Below, piece by piece: positions 1 through 8,398 of a stretch of DNA of 64,000 bases. The translations under genes were made by a program, and so were the position numbers. The notes beneath the pieces were generated by a model that was given only the letters and a program-made list of their open reading frames with translations, did no database searches and was not told the DNA's origin. Origin of the DNA: Arenibacter sp040216555 (GTDB lineage: Bacteria > Bacteroidota > Bacteroidia > Flavobacteriales > Flavobacteriaceae); contig JAVJOW010000038.1 in NCBI GenBank assembly GCA_040216555.1, forward strand, positions 310,001-374,000, written 5' to 3'. Within the stretch, counting starts at the first letter, position 1. Each line of letters opens with the position of its first letter.

Positions 1-720
1 ATTGCAATGATACCGGCTCGTTATGCAGCCTCAAGATTTCCAGGTAAGCTTATGCAGGACCTACAGGGGAAACCTGTTATACAAAGAACTTATGAAGCAG
101 CGGTAAAAACGGGTTTGTTTCAGGAAGTTTATGTAGTTACCGACAGTCCTACCATATTTGATACCATTACAGACATAGGAGGCAAAGCAATAATGAGTAT
201 TAAGCAACATGAGTGTGGAAGCGATCGTATTGCCGAGGCAGTGGAATCCATGGATGTTGATATCATCGTAAATGTTCAGGGGGATGAACCATTTACGGAC
301 AGGGAAAGCCTGGCCAGTGTAATCGAAGTTTTTAAGGATGACGTTAAAAAAGAAATAGATTTAGCTTCCCTAATGACTAGAATTACCGATTGGGTAGAGA
401 TCAATGACCCCAATACTGTGAAGGTAATTGTGGATAATCAAAATTTTGCCCTTTATTTTTCCCGGGCCCCAATTCCATATCCAAGGTCACGGGAGTTGGA
501 TATACCTTATTTTAAACACAAAGGAATTTATGCCTTTAGGAAAAGTGCGTTGATGGATTTTCAGAGACTGCCCATGCTTATATTGGAGGCGACGGAAAAG
601 ATTGAGGCCATTCGCTATCTGGAATATGGCAAGAAAATAAAGATGGTAGAAACTAGTGTTACAGGAATAGAAATTGACACTCCGGAAGATTTGGAAAAAG
701 CAAAGAAGGTATGGAAATAG
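1..720 (+). CDS. kdsB: 3-deoxy-manno-octulosonate (or 8-amino-Kdo) cytidylyltransferase, 5' end outside window
   Basis: Activates Kdo-type sugars with CTP to give the CMP-sugar used for the lipid A inner core, in the cytoplasm. The frame is open from base 1 (Ile-Ala before the first Met at base 7). KdsB proteins normally begin a few residues earlier with a Lys-Ile-Ile-Ala-Met-Ile-Pro pattern, so the true start lies just upstream of the window. Visible motifs are the nucleotide-binding PARYAASRFPGK at the start and NVQGDEPF near residue 95. The length (about 240 residues) is normal for the family. The next gene overlaps by 10 bases, so they are translationally coupled. Because kdnB follows two genes later, the substrate may be 8-amino-Kdo as in Shewanella; that part is inference. 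Confidence 0.93.
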   Translation: MAMIPARYAASRFPGKLMQDLQGKPVIQRTYEAAVKTGLFQEVYVVTDSPTIFDTITDIGGKAIMSIKQHECGSDRIAEAVESMDVDIIVNVQGDEPFTDRESLASVIEVFKDDVKKEIDLASLMTRITDWVEINDPNTVKVIVDNQNFALYFSRAPIPYPRSRELDIPYFKHKGIYAFRKSALMDFQRLPMLILEATEKIEAIRYLEYGKKIKMVETSVTGIEIDTPEDLEKAKKVWK

Positions 721-1412
721 ATTTTGGCAATATCAAAGTGGTTGGTTTTGATGCCGATGATACCCTTTGGGTAAATGAAACGTATTTTAGGAATGCGGAG
801 GAAAAATTTGCCAGTCTTTTGGACGGTTATGAAACTAAGAATCAAATAGATCAGGAGCTGTTTAAAACCGAGATCAAGAACCTTGAGCTATATGGTTATG
901 GTATTAAAGGTTTTATGCTATCCATGATAGAATCTGCCCTGGATCTGTCCAATAATAGAATTTCCCAAGCAACGATTACGGAAATTTTGAATCTAGGGAA
1001 GGAAATGTTGTCGCACCCCGTGGAATTATTGGATGGTGTGGAGCAGGTATTGGAAGCATTAAAGGATAAATATCGTCTAATAGTATTGACCAAAGGGGAT
1101 TTGTTGGATCAAGAGCGGAAATTGGAAAAATCTGGCCTGTCCCAATATTTTCATCATGTAGAAGTTCTGAGCGATAAAAAAGAAGAAAATTATAAGAATC
1201 TATTGGAGCATTTGGAAATTCCTGTGCAGGAGTTTTTAATGATTGGCAATTCTTTAAAATCGGACGTATTGCCTATACTGAAAATTGGTGCAAAAGCCGT
1301 ACATATTCCCTTTCATACTACATGGCAGCACGAAGAGGTAAAGATAGAGGAACATAACAATGATCATCTTACCTTAGGTACAATTTCCGATATTTTAGAG
1401 TATCTTAAATAA
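711..1412 (+). CDS. HAD family hydrolase
   Basis: A haloacid dehalogenase-type phosphatase of 233 residues. Motif I is F-D-A-D-D-T-L-W with the nucleophile Asp14 and acid/base Asp16; motif II is the Thr in LTKGD (about residue 126); the motif III/IV region is GNSLKSDV near residue 179. An alpha-helical cap lies between motifs I and II, as in the YjjG/phosphoglycolate phosphatase type. The start overlaps the end of kdsB by 10 bases and the stop is 4 bases before kdnB, so it belongs to this sugar operon. It is longer than classical KdsC (Kdo-8-phosphate phosphatase), so a role as the Kdo phosphatase is only a guess from position. Confidence 0.85.
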   Translation: MEIDFGNIKVVGFDADDTLWVNETYFRNAEEKFASLLDGYETKNQIDQELFKTEIKNLELYGYGIKGFMLSMIESALDLSNNRISQATITEILNLGKEMLSHPVELLDGVEQVLEALKDKYRLIVLTKGDLLDQERKLEKSGLSQYFHHVEVLSDKKEENYKNLLEHLEIPVQEFLMIGNSLKSDVLPILKIGAKAVHIPFHTTWQHEEVKIEEHNNDHLTLGTISDILEYLK

Positions 1413-1416
1413 GTTT

Positions 1417-2544
1417 ATGGACATAAAGAGTAAAAATATCAGCACGATTATAAGCCCTGAATTGAAGACGAATTACAAGAACTTTCCCATGGTACCACGC
1501 GTTATATTTGGTGCGGGTTGTTTTGGACAGTTGGGCGAGATTTTGTTGCCAAAACGGATTAATTCCGAGGCGCCGTTTATTTTTTTGGTGGACGATGTAT
1601 TCGAAGGCAGTCGGCTAATTAACAGAATACCGTTAATTTTTAACGATCAGATAATATTCATTTCGGCGGACGAGGAACCCAAAACAGACCAAGTAGATGC
1701 CTTGGTCCAGAAAATCAAGAACGATTATACCAATTTACCTTCTGGAATTATAGGTATTGGTGGAGGCACCTTGCTGGATCTTGCCAAAGCCGTGGCCATT
1801 TTGTTGACCAATAAGGGCAAGGCCTATCAATATCAAGGTTGGGATTTGGTAAATAAACCATCCTTATATCATGTAGGTATACCTACCATAAGTGGTACCG
1901 GTGCGGAAGTGTCCAGGACAACGGTACTATTGGGGCCTGAGAAAAAATTGGGAATAAACTCGGATTATACCACTTTTGACCAAGTGCTCTTGGATCCCGA
2001 TTTAACAACAGGGGTGCCTAAAGAGCAGTGGTTTTATACCGGTATGGATTGTTTTATACATTGTATAGAATCCCTCAATGGCACTTTTTTAAACGCTTTT
2101 AGCCAGAGCTATGGTGAAAAGGCACTGGAATTATGTAAGGAGGTCTATTTGGAAGATCTGCAAGAGGATGATGCCAGAAATAAATTAATGATGGCCTCCT
2201 GGCATGGGGGTATGAGCATTGCCTATTCACAGGTAGGGGTTGCACATGCTATGAGCTATGGCCTATCCTATTTATTGGGAGTTAGACATGGAATAGGGAA
2301 CTGTTTGGTGTTCCAGCATTTGATGGAATTTTATCCTGAAGGGGTGGAATTATTTAATAAAATGAGGGAAAAGCACCATATTCAGCTGCCAAAAGGCCTC
2401 TGCAGTGAACTGACCAATGATGATTTTGAAATTATGATCAATGTGGCCCTTAGTCTTGTGCCCTTATGGGAAAATGCCCTTGGAAAGGAATGGCGCACTA
2501 TTATAACCCCTGAAAAATTAAAGTCGATCTATCAAAAAATATAA
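1417..2544 (+). CDS. kdnB: 3-deoxy-alpha-D-manno-octulosonate 8-oxidase (iron-containing alcohol dehydrogenase family)
   Basis: KdnB oxidises the C8 hydroxyl of Kdo, so that the PLP enzyme KdnA can aminate it to 8-amino-3,8-dideoxy-Kdo (known from Shewanella). The protein is a 375-residue group III alcohol dehydrogenase. The glycine-rich nucleotide loop GIGGGTLLD is at residues 113-121, and the metal ligands are probably Asp211, His215, His277 and His291. Stretches such as FLVDDVFEG, GIPTISGTGAE and KLGINSDYTTFDQ match what I remember of Shewanella KdnB well beyond the generic family. The kdsB neighbour supports the call. kdnA is not in the window and would be expected just upstream. Confidence 0.85.
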   Translation: MDIKSKNISTIISPELKTNYKNFPMVPRVIFGAGCFGQLGEILLPKRINSEAPFIFLVDDVFEGSRLINRIPLIFNDQIIFISADEEPKTDQVDALVQKIKNDYTNLPSGIIGIGGGTLLDLAKAVAILLTNKGKAYQYQGWDLVNKPSLYHVGIPTISGTGAEVSRTTVLLGPEKKLGINSDYTTFDQVLLDPDLTTGVPKEQWFYTGMDCFIHCIESLNGTFLNAFSQSYGEKALELCKEVYLEDLQEDDARNKLMMASWHGGMSIAYSQVGVAHAMSYGLSYLLGVRHGIGNCLVFQHLMEFYPEGVELFNKMREKHHIQLPKGLCSELTNDDFEIMINVALSLVPLWENALGKEWRTIITPEKLKSIYQKI

Positions 2545-2680
2545 TCAACCAACGAACATGATTCTGTAGGTTCCAACTAATGCTAGGTTGGTAGCAAACG
2601 GGATCAAGGCAGATAATGATCAATAGGAAAAACTCGATTAAGTACAAAAGGCTCCTAACAGTTTAAATAGTTAATGGTTT

Positions 2681-3220
2681 ATGCATATCCTTGCCAAATT
2701 TATTTATTTTAAAATTTTAGGTTGGAAATTGGTGGGTACCTTTCCTCAGGTAGACAAATGTGTTGTTATTGTAGTGCCCCATACCAGTTGGGTCGATTTC
2801 TTTTTGGGACTTTTGATAAGGAGGGTTTTGAACGAGGATATTCATTTTATAGGAAAGAAAGCACTGTTTAAACCTCCTTTTGGTTGGTATTTTCGTTGGA
2901 TGGGCGGTGCTCCTATCGATAGAAGTAAAAATATGGATACCGTGAGTGCAACGGCCAAAATATTCAATCAAAATAAAAAGTTCAGATTGGCACTTTCCCC
3001 GGAGGGAACCCGAAAAAAGGTTGCGGAATGGAAAACCGGTTTCTATTTTATTGCCAAGGCGGCCAAGGTTCCCATTGTAATGGTAGCGTTCGACTTTGGA
3101 GAAAAGCAGATCAAAATTTCCAAACCGCAATATCCAACGGAGAACAAGGTGGAGGATTTTGCCACTTATAAAGCTTTCTTCAAGGGTGTGGTGGGCAAGA
3201 TTCCTGCAAATAGTTTTTGA
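2681..3220 (+). CDS. PlsC-like 1-acyl-glycerol-3-phosphate acyltransferase family protein
   Basis: A small (179-residue) membrane-associated acyltransferase of the LPLAT superfamily. The H-x4-D catalytic motif is His34-Thr-Ser-Trp-Val-Asp39; the substrate-binding EGTR block lies near residue 108 (SPEGTRKK), followed by a hydrophobic block around PIVMVAF. It is shorter than classical PlsC and resembles the short flavobacterial acyltransferases of unknown acceptor. It lies 136 bases after kdnB on the same strand, in a gap with only a weak CCAAC/GTTGG hairpin. A lysophospholipid or glycolipid acceptor is possible; the exact substrate cannot be read from the sequence. Confidence 0.85.
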   Translation: MHILAKFIYFKILGWKLVGTFPQVDKCVVIVVPHTSWVDFFLGLLIRRVLNEDIHFIGKKALFKPPFGWYFRWMGGAPIDRSKNMDTVSATAKIFNQNKKFRLALSPEGTRKKVAEWKTGFYFIAKAAKVPIVMVAFDFGEKQIKISKPQYPTENKVEDFATYKAFFKGVVGKIPANSF

Positions 3221-3601
3221 ATTGAGTAAATTTTATTTCTTCCCGGTTAAAGGATTCATTTTAGTTTCCTAAATCTACTAATTGTTACTATCCAACTAAT
3301 TTTTAGAATGATGAATACAATTCCACTTTTCATGCATTTAATATGTATGATATCACCTACATCTTTAGGGATTACAATCGATTAATTTTCCTACATTAAA
3401 ATCCTACTACGCTTATAGGATATTTCACAACATAGTTTTGTGCTTATACATCATTTCCTTAGGTAAACTGCCGATTATATCGGTGTATTGCTACTTTTGG
3501 CTCCATTGTAACTAATCTTTGCCGTGGAGTATAGTGTTTTCATGTTTAGGAAATAGACTACATATAAAACCAACTAATCAATATTGTAATTTACATTGAG
3601 A
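3221..3601 (+). other. Gene-free upstream region of the surface protein
   Basis: AT-rich, no coding signal. It contains a TAGTTTTG match to the Bacteroidota -7 element at 3433-3440, without a clear -33 TTG. At 3443-3455 lies the 13-mer CTTATACATCATT, which recurs at a similar distance upstream of the truncated paralogue at 8399. The last bases before the start codon (TTACATTGAGAATGAAAAAG) are also nearly shared with that gene, so this leader was duplicated along with the coding region. Confidence 0.5.
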
Positions 3602-6600
3602 ATGAAAAAGAAAACTGTTTTACCCTATTTAATTGCCCTTTTATGTTTTTCAGCATCTTGGGCGCAAACTACCGTCACGGTAACTTCGCTTACCGATGAT
3701 GGTACTTCTGGTACCTTGCGTTGGGCAATGGAAACGGCCAATGCGGACATAAATATTAATGAAATTATTTTTGATGCCGGACTCACGGGTACAATTACCT
3801 TGACCTCCAACCTTCCAAATGTTTCCAGTAATCTGGTCATTTCGGGTCCAGGGGCTACCGATATTACTATTTCGGGAGACAATCAGTTTAAAATGTTTGT
3901 TATTAATTCTGGTTTTACTTTGGATGTGTCTGGGTTTACCTTTACCAATAGTGCAAATGATTATAACAACGGTACTATATTTGCGGTATCCGGATCAACC
4001 GTAAATGCCTCCGGTATAGTAGTTTCAGGGATTACCTATAGTACACCGTTTTGGTCCAAGAGTAACAATTCTGTTATTAATATAACCAACTCTACCTTTA
4101 ATAATAATTCAGCTACCTTGTTCAGGAGCGATTGGGGTTCAACTCCTGCCACAACATCTGATAATGAAGCCGACTATGACAACAGGATAACTGTTACGGG
4201 TTCTACCTTTAGTTCCAATACAGGGCAAATATTTTATACAGAGCGATATGTAAAAATTGACGATTGTATATTTGAAGATAATACTAATCAAATAGGAATT
4301 TTTAGAGGAGTCAACAGGTACCAAGTATTAAATTCAACGTTTACCAACAATACGGGCTATCAATTATTTTCTTTTTCTAGTTGGATAGGGGATACTCCGT
4401 CATGGGGTGAAGCTACCTTGGGATCCGATAATACACTTTTTGATGGAAATATTTTCACTGGGAATACTGGGACCATTATTAATCCGGGCTGGAGTTCCAA
4501 GTATTATAGCAAGACGACCATTACCAACAATACCTTTGAAAATAATGGAAACAATTGGACGGGTGATCCAATTGTGGTTTCAGGCAATTTACTACCAAAT
4601 TTTATAGCATCTATAACCCATTCGGCAAATGATGCTACGGTTTCGGTAACCATGAATAGACCAGTTTTTAATTCAGATTCAGGGTCAGGAACATTAGAGG
4701 CCAATGATTTTCAATTTTCACTTTCTGGCGGGAATGCCACCTTAGGTTCTATTGTGCCGACCAGTTTCAGTATTAGTGGAAATACTTATATACTAGGGAT
4801 AAATATTATTGGCACCATTCACGGAACTGAGGAGCTTACTATTTCACCGGTGGATGAGACTTCTATTTATGATGCAGGTTTGAATAGAGCGAGTATTGTA
4901 CAAAGCAATAGTACGATTAATTTAAGTTTTTTGGATGATGACATGGATGGTGTGGCCAATTTCCAGGATCTTTGTCCAAATACTCCCTCTGGGGAGATTG
5001 TGGAAACAGATGGATGTACAGATATTACGGAGCCACTTGCTCCCATTGGATTCACAAGTACGGCTGGTGCATACAAAATTCATTTGGAATGGGATTCCAA
5101 TACAGAAGATACGGTAGGATATCACTTATATGGAGGGACCGATGAAAATTCCATGACTTTGATTGCAGATCTGTCCCATATTAGCTATAAAGAATATAAC
5201 CATACGGGTTTAACTCCCAATACTACTTACTATTACAGCCTAAAAGCTTATGATTTGGCAGGTAACGAAAGTGTTTCCAGTGCAATAATTAATAATCAAC
5301 CTCAGCTACCATTTATATGGGACGGTCCAAAAATTATTGTAGAAAAAATATCAGGTACAGATTGGACCCAGGAGGAGAATCAGGATTTTTTAACGGATAA
5401 GGTGATAATAACTCGAGCCAATAATAAAGGCTTGTTTAATATTGCAGTGGAAACGGTTTACGATGAGATTGATTACAATTCCCCAGCAGATACTGAATGG
5501 GCATGGGGTACCACTTCGGATTTTGGATCCCTTTATTTTTCGAGTTGGATAAATACCATCGGATGGTGCCCTCCCTGCTATACCAATACCGATTTTGTTC
5601 TTCACCTTATTACTGATGATATCTATATTGATGTTAAAATTCTATCATGGGAAAGTGGTGGTAGTGGTGGTGGTTTTAGCTATGAAAGAAGTACGGCCAG
5701 TCCTGATGAAGATGGTGATAGAGTAAAAGATAGTTTGGATAATTGTTTGGGAACTCCTGAGGGAGAAACAGTGGATGCCAACGGTTGTTCAGACACTCAA
5801 AAAGATGGCGATAACGATGGTGTTTCTGATGCTATAGATATCTGTAATGATACTCCGAGCGGAGAAACTGTAGACACCAATGGATGTTCAGATTCTCAAA
5901 AAGATGCAGATAATGATGGTGTTTCAGACGCTATTGATTTCTGCGCTGATACTCCAACAGGGGAAACGGCAGATGCCAACGGTTGTTCAGATAGCCAAAA
6001 GGATAGTGATAACGATGGCATTTCAGATGCTATTGATACCTGTGCCGATACTCCAACAGGAGAAACGGTAGATGTTAACGGATGTTCAGACAGTCAGAAG
6101 GATGCAGATAACGATGGTGTTTTCGATGCTATTGATACCTGTGCCGATACTCCAACAGGAGAAACTGTTGATGCTAACGGATGTTCAGATTCTCAAAAAG
6201 ATGCCGATAACGATGGGGTTTCAGATGCAATTGATAGTTGTGCCGATACGTCATCAGGAGAAACGGTAGATGTTAACGGTTGTTCAGATACCCAAAAAGA
6301 TGCTGATAACGATGGCGTTACAGACGCTATTGATTCCTGTGCCAATACGCCCACAGGAGAAACTGTAGATGTTAATGGTTGTTCGTCTTCACAAAAAGAT
6401 ACCGATAGTGATGGTGTGAACAACGATATGGACGATTGCCCCAATACACCAGCTGGAGAAACAGTGGATACCAATGGTTGTGCAGCTACCCAGAAGGATA
6501 GCGATTTTGACGGAGTCAACGATGCAGAAGATCAATGCCTAGATTCACCCCAAGATGAGGCAGTGGATTCCCAGGGGTGTAGCGATAGCCAAAAGGATGA

Positions 6601-7084
6601 TGATAACGACGATGTGAACAACGTATTGGATGAATGTCCCAATACTCCGTCGAATGAGATTGCGGACGCCAATGGTTGTTCGGATTCACAAAAGGACCAG
6701 GACGGCGATGGTATTCAGGATTCCTTGGACAATTGTCCTTTGATTTCCAACTCGGGTCAGGAAGATCGTGATGGCGATGGGCAGGGGGATGTATGTGATA
6801 CGGTGGAGCTTAACGTTTCCCAAGCCTTTACCCCCAACGGGGACGGGATCAACGATACCTGGGTAATCTCCAATATTGAGAACTACCCCAATTCTTTGGT
6901 AAGAGTATTCAACTCATGGGGGAAAGAAGTGTACTCGGCCAGGAACTATCAGAACACCTGGGACGGCCGTTACAAAGATCTTGGTGCCAAACTCCCTGAT
7001 TCCGGATCGTATTATTTCCAGATCGATTTTGATGGTGACGGTAAGGTAGATCAAGACGGTTGGCTTTATATCAGTTCAAATTAA
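3602..7084 (+). CDS. Large secreted surface protein with thrombospondin type 3 repeats and T9SS type B sorting domain
   Basis: A 1160-residue protein, probably exported by Sec and then the type IX system and attached to or released from the cell surface. The ATG at 3602 is preferred over TTG at 3596, since it starts a clean signal peptide (MKKKTV...SASWAQ). Domain order: Ser/Thr/Asn-rich right-handed beta-helix-like region (about residues 25-330); a spacer with one isolated TSP3 motif (about 443-470); a fibronectin type III domain (about 478-560); a 33-residue-period TSP3 calcium-binding array (about 702-1066); and a gliding-motility-type C-terminal domain with the FTPNGDGINDTW hallmark (about 1075-1160). 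The next gene is a PorP/SprF protein, the usual partner of such substrates. The beta-helix suggests carbohydrate or adhesive contact; the ligand is unknown. Confidence 0.9.
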   Translation: MKKKTVLPYLIALLCFSASWAQTTVTVTSLTDDGTSGTLRWAMETANADININEIIFDAGLTGTITLTSNLPNVSSNLVISGPGATDITISGDNQFKMFVINSGFTLDVSGFTFTNSANDYNNGTIFAVSGSTVNASGIVVSGITYSTPFWSKSNNSVINITNSTFNNNSATLFRSDWGSTPATTSDNEADYDNRITVTGSTFSSNTGQIFYTERYVKIDDCIFEDNTNQIGIFRGVNRYQVLNSTFTNNTGYQLFSFSSWIGDTPSWGEATLGSDNTLFDGNIFTGNTGTIINPGWSSKYYSKTTITNNTFENNGNNWTGDPIVVSGNLLPNFIASITHSANDATVSVTMNRPVFNSDSGSGTLEANDFQFSLSGGNATLGSIVPTSFSISGNTYILGINIIGTIHGTEELTISPVDETSIYDAGLNRASIVQSNSTINLSFLDDDMDGVANFQDLCPNTPSGEIVETDGCTDITEPLAPIGFTSTAGAYKIHLEWDSNTEDTVGYHLYGGTDENSMTLIADLSHISYKEYNHTGLTPNTTYYYSLKAYDLAGNESVSSAIINNQPQLPFIWDGPKIIVEKISGTDWTQEENQDFLTDKVIITRANNKGLFNIAVETVYDEIDYNSPADTEWAWGTTSDFGSLYFSSWINTIGWCPPCYTNTDFVLHLITDDIYIDVKILSWESGGSGGGFSYERSTASPDEDGDRVKDSLDNCLGTPEGETVDANGCSDTQKDGDNDGVSDAIDICNDTPSGETVDTNGCSDSQKDADNDGVSDAIDFCADTPTGETADANGCSDSQKDSDNDGISDAIDTCADTPTGETVDVNGCSDSQKDADNDGVFDAIDTCADTPTGETVDANGCSDSQKDADNDGVSDAIDSCADTSSGETVDVNGCSDTQKDADNDGVTDAIDSCANTPTGETVDVNGCSSSQKDTDSDGVNNDMDDCPNTPAGETVDTNGCAATQKDSDFDGVNDAEDQCLDSPQDEAVDSQGCSDSQKDDDNDDVNNVLDECPNTPSNEIADANGCSDSQKDQDGDGIQDSLDNCPLISNSGQEDRDGDGQGDVCDTVELNVSQAFTPNGDGINDTWVISNIENYPNSLVRVFNSWGKEVYSARNYQNTWDGRYKDLGAKLPDSGSYYFQIDFDGDGKVDQDGWLYISSN
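5705..6798 (+). repeat. Tandem 99-base repeats encoding thrombospondin type 3 units
   Basis: About eleven consecutive units of 33 codons (96-99 bases) with the pattern D-x-D-N-D-G-V-x-D-A-I-D-x-C ... T-P-x-G-E-T-V-D-x-N-G-C-S-D-S-Q-K. Units 3-7 are nearly identical at DNA level, whereas the first and the last four have diverged, which suggests recent expansion of the centre by unequal exchange or slippage. Each unit carries the Asp-rich calcium loop and paired cysteines. A final short EDRDGDGQGDVCD unit closes the array. Confidence 0.92.
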
Positions 7085-7119
7085 CAACCCCATTAACTAA
7101 GATAAAAGATATACATAGC

Positions 7120-8007
7120 ATGCAGATATACAATAAAATTATTTTAGGCGCACTATTATTAGTGGGCGGTACCACGTTTGCCCAACAGGAAGGGGTGATT
7201 ACCAATTACATGTACCATATGAACTCCTATAATCCTGCCTATGTTGGGGTAGACGGGGAAACTATGGTAACCGCCACCTTTAGGCAACAATGGACCGGCA
7301 TCCCGGATGCCCCCAGTGCGGAGGCAGTATCCTTTGGGACCCCCTTGGGCAAAAAATTAGGGATTGGGATATCCCTGTACAACAGCAATACCTTTGTGGA
7401 GAGTCAGACCTTTACGGGCATTGATTTTTCCTATAGGCTACAGTTGTCATCAAGCACGGAGCTGTATCTTGGGCTAAAAGCCGGGGGCAATGCCTACAGC
7501 GTGAACACATCGGGCCTGGAGACCTACAACGTAAATACGGACCCCAGTATCTCGTCTATTTCCCGATTTAATCCCAATGTAGGGGTAGGGGCCTTGTTGA
7601 AGAGCGGAAAATGGTACGCTTCTCTAGCGGTACCACGACTTTTGTCCACCGATCGTGCAGACAACGACAATGGTGTGGCCACTGCCGCATTGGCCAAGCC
7701 ACATGCGTACGCTACGGCAGGCTATGAGTTTTTGTTGAATCCAGCAACTAACCTAATGCTAAGGCCATCGGCCATGGGACGTTATGTAAGCGGGGCACCG
7801 GTTTCGGTAGATTTCAACGCAATGCTCTCCTTTGACGACAACTTTGGTATGGGGGGCAGTTATAGGACCGATGGAGCCTTTGCCGGTCTGGTGAATTTTA
7901 GCATCAAAAAGAGATTGTTAATTGGGTATGCCTATGAGGTAAGTACCCGGAGCGAATTGGCCAGTGCCAAGAATACCAATGAGTTTTTATTGAGATTTTT
8001 GTTTTAG
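7120..8007 (+). CDS. PorP/SprF family type IX secretion outer-membrane protein
   Basis: A 295-residue outer-membrane beta-barrel of the PorP/SprF family. SprF-like members act with particular T9SS type B substrates during their surface delivery. The ATG at 7120 begins a standard signal peptide (MQIYNKIIL...TTFAQQ); a longer reading frame from 7060 overlaps the previous stop and is not needed. The conserved PorP opening YMYHMNSYNPAYVG follows directly. It ends in aromatic FLLRFLF, as expected for a barrel strand. It lies 35 bases downstream of the TSP3 protein, so the two form a substrate-partner operon closed by the terminator at 8028. Confidence 0.9.
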   Translation: MQIYNKIILGALLLVGGTTFAQQEGVITNYMYHMNSYNPAYVGVDGETMVTATFRQQWTGIPDAPSAEAVSFGTPLGKKLGIGISLYNSNTFVESQTFTGIDFSYRLQLSSSTELYLGLKAGGNAYSVNTSGLETYNVNTDPSISSISRFNPNVGVGALLKSGKWYASLAVPRLLSTDRADNDNGVATAALAKPHAYATAGYEFLLNPATNLMLRPSAMGRYVSGAPVSVDFNAMLSFDDNFGMGGSYRTDGAFAGLVNFSIKKRLLIGYAYEVSTRSELASAKNTNEFLLRFLF

Positions 8008-8027
8008 TTCATAAAGGATACAAGATT

Positions 8028-8065
8028 AAAAAGGGTTATTGCGGAAGCAATGGCCTTTTTTTTTG
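8028..8065 (+). terminator. Intrinsic terminator after the PorP/SprF gene
   Basis: Arms AAAAAGGGTTATTGC and GCAATGGCCTTTTT form a 15-base stem (with G-T pairs) around a GGAA loop, followed by a run of T. It sits 20 bases after the stop codon and ends the surface protein operon. Confidence 0.85.
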
Positions 8066-8398
8066 ATAGCGTTACGGAAATGGATTGGTCCTATCTGAAG
8101 ACTATTTTTTAATTGTTCTTGCCATACCTAGCCTATTCGGATTAGTATGTAGATACAATTTATCTAGACAACATTTTAGGCAGCATGGATATGCAATATT
8201 AAAAATTAAACTACTCAATAAGAGCTGTAGACAACATTTTCAAACACTTATACATCATTGGGGCTCTGATAAATCCTTTTTTAAGTTCGGAATACTAATT
8301 TTGATCTTAATACGTTATGAAGGGACAGGGCTAGCCTAAGTTCTATCTAAGGAATAACGTTGATTTATATAGCATTTATAGTATTAATTACATCGAGA
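8066..8398 (+). other. Gene-free upstream region of the truncated paralogue
   Basis: A weak 84-codon open frame here has no family features and is judged non-coding. The region contains a direct repeat TAGACAACATTTT at 8165-8177 and 8228-8240, and the 13-mer CTTATACATCATT at 8247-8259, which is also present 147 bases before the start of the TSP3 protein (140 here). No full TTG/TAnnTTTG promoter was found. Confidence 0.4.

Noticed and set aside
5705..6798. Regular repeats as a possible CRISPR array
   Set aside because: The repeats are in frame and encode TSP3 calcium-binding units; there are no unique spacers.
8085..8339. 84-codon open frame before the truncated paralogue
   Set aside because: No family features, poor composition, and it overlaps the direct repeats and the conserved 13-mer; judged non-coding.
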